Shown piece by piece: positions 63,174 to 64,000 of a stretch of DNA of 64,000 bases. Under the pieces are notes generated by a model. The model was not told the origin of the DNA and ran no database searches. It saw only the letters and a list, made by a program, of their open reading frames with translations. The stretch is from Mucilaginibacter jinjuensis (GTDB lineage: Bacteria > Bacteroidota > Bacteroidia > Sphingobacteriales > Sphingobacteriaceae). How positions within the stretch are numbered: the first letter of the stretch is position 1; the number at the start of each line of letters is the position of its first letter. The translations under genes were made by a program, and so were the position numbers. The stretch spans positions 2,542,001 to 2,606,000 of the forward strand of contig NZ_CP117167.1 of assembly GCF_028596025.1 (NCBI RefSeq), written 5' to 3'.

Positions 63174-63866
63174 GTGGAAAACATACTTCATATTGCTGAT
63201 CTCAGCAAAAGATACCAGAGCGCCGGTCGTACCCTAACCGTGCTCGATCATATTAATTTCTCGGTTACCGCAGGCTCAACCAATGCTATTGTAGGTCCAT
63301 CGGGTAGTGGTAAAACCACCTTGCTTGGGCTTTGCGCAGGACTGGATCGTTCGAGTTCGGGTATTGTAGAATTGAACGGCATTAACCTCGGTAACTTAAG
63401 CGAGGACAAACGTGCGCAGGTGCGTAACCAGTACGTGGGTTTTATATTTCAGAATTTCCAACTGCTGCCTACGCTAACTGCTTTAGAGAATGTGATGGTT
63501 CCATTAGAGCTTCGCGGCGAACGTAATATTAAAGCCCGCGCGCTTGATCTGTTAGATAAAGTGGGACTGGCCGAACGCAGCCACCATTACCCAACCCAGC
63601 TTTCGGGCGGCGAGCAGCAGCGGGTATCGCTGGCGAGGGCGTTCAGCAACCAGCCTAAAATATTATTTGCCGATGAACCTACGGGTAACCTGGATGCGGA
63701 AACGAGCGAAAAGGTTATTAAACTCATCTTCGACCTGAATAAAGAAGCTGGAACTACTTTAGTGGTAGTAACACACGATCTGGAACTGGCGGCTAAAACG
63801 CAGCGCATTATTCGGATCAAGGGCGGTAAACTGGTGTCGGACGAAAAAACGAGTGTCAATGTCTGA
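63174..63866 (+). CDS. ABC transporter ATPase, YbbA/LolD type
   Basis: ATPase of 230 aa with Walker A G41-PSGSGKTT, signature LSGGEQQRVSLARA, Walker B ILFADEPTGNLD and the switch His in VVVTHD. The LolD/MacB-type motif LPTLTALENVMVPLEL follows the Q-loop (IFQNF). It starts with GTG. It overlaps a permease gene by 8 bp. By the permease's first residues it looks more like YbbA-YbbP than lipoprotein-sorting LolCDE. Role: probably extraction or release of a membrane-bound molecule. Confidence 0.92.
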   Translation: MENILHIADLSKRYQSAGRTLTVLDHINFSVTAGSTNAIVGPSGSGKTTLLGLCAGLDRSSSGIVELNGINLGNLSEDKRAQVRNQYVGFIFQNFQLLPTLTALENVMVPLELRGERNIKARALDLLDKVGLAERSHHYPTQLSGGEQQRVSLARAFSNQPKILFADEPTGNLDAETSEKVIKLIFDLNKEAGTTLVVVTHDLELAAKTQRIIRIKGGKLVSDEKTSVNV

Positions 63867-64000
63867 GACCAATCAACTGGAAAAACCACCGCTTAAATTA
63901 GCGTGGCTTTTCGAGATGGCCTGGCGCGATAGCCGTAAAAACCGTTCGCGTTTGTTCCTCTTTATTTCGTCTATCATATTCGGTATTGCCGCAATAGTGA
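63859..64000 (+). CDS. ABC transporter permease, YbbP-like (3' end outside window)
   Basis: Only the first 47 residues are visible. They begin MSETNQLEKPPLKLAWLFEM and continue ARDSRKNRSRLFLFISSIIFGIAAIV, a positively charged segment followed by the first membrane helix. This matches the start of YbbP/FtsX-like permeases. The ATG lies within the end of the ATPase gene. Confidence 0.75.
   Translation, partial: MSETNQLEKPPLKLAWLFEMAWRDSRKNRSRLFLFISSIIFGIAAIV

Overview
The window looks like a chromosomal segment from a Bacteroidetes bacterium, most likely Sphingobacteriaceae (Mucilaginibacter/Pedobacter-like). The signs are a SusC/SusD pair, promoters of the TAnnTTTG type ahead of the phn and susC genes, an ECF sigma factor next to a beta-barrel protein, and many palindromic intergenic repeats. 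No rRNA, tRNA or CRISPR array was seen. Family assignments rest on motifs read by eye; no database search was possible.

Layout. 0-9.3 kb: the 3' part of a CPA1 Na+/H+ antiporter, an IS4-type insertion sequence sitting inside a palindromic repeat, an M1 aminopeptidase, and a 5-oxoprolinase operon (pxpB-pxpC-pxpA) followed by an NRAMP-like transporter. 9.5-18.1 kb: a surface polysaccharide block (flippase, two polymerase/ligase-type membrane proteins, three glycosyltransferases, a nucleotidyltransferase). 18.2-18.7 kb: a pile-up of different palindromic repeats. 18.7-29.6 kb: an unassigned biosynthetic block with three radical SAM enzymes, two methyltransferases, an amidohydrolase, two glycosyltransferases and an ABC exporter. 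29.8-34.7 kb: ECF sigma factor with a membrane/beta-barrel partner, an esterase, an AraC regulator and a YhcH-type protein. 35.0-63 kb: a phosphorus-acquisition island. 63.2 kb to the end: a YbbA/LolD-type ABC ATPase and the start of its permease.

The phosphorus island holds phnN with an EEP-family phosphatase, a divergent OmpR-type response regulator, a phnGHIJKLM operon that continues with a 2H phosphoesterase, a hexapeptide acyltransferase, phnD-C-E-E, a second phnM and a metallophosphoesterase. After it come SusCD, a tyrosine-phosphatase-like protein, a PhnO-like GNAT, a Tat-exported phospholipase C, a DUF5690 membrane protein and a Tat-exported alkaline phosphatase. Short direct repeats with 11-bp period, resembling Pho boxes, lie ahead of several of these units, so joint control by phosphate starvation is plausible.

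The most striking observation is in PhnJ. The protein aligns along its length with C-P lyase PhnJ and keeps the glycine proposed to carry the glycyl radical, but the CX2CX21CX5C cluster motif reads C-x2-T, then Ile, then Leu. Three of the four cysteines needed for the [4Fe-4S]/thiyl chemistry are gone, while all surrounding phn genes are intact. PhnP is also absent, phnM is duplicated, and two unrelated phosphoesterases sit in the operon. This may be a C-P-lyase-like pathway working by different chemistry or on a different substrate.
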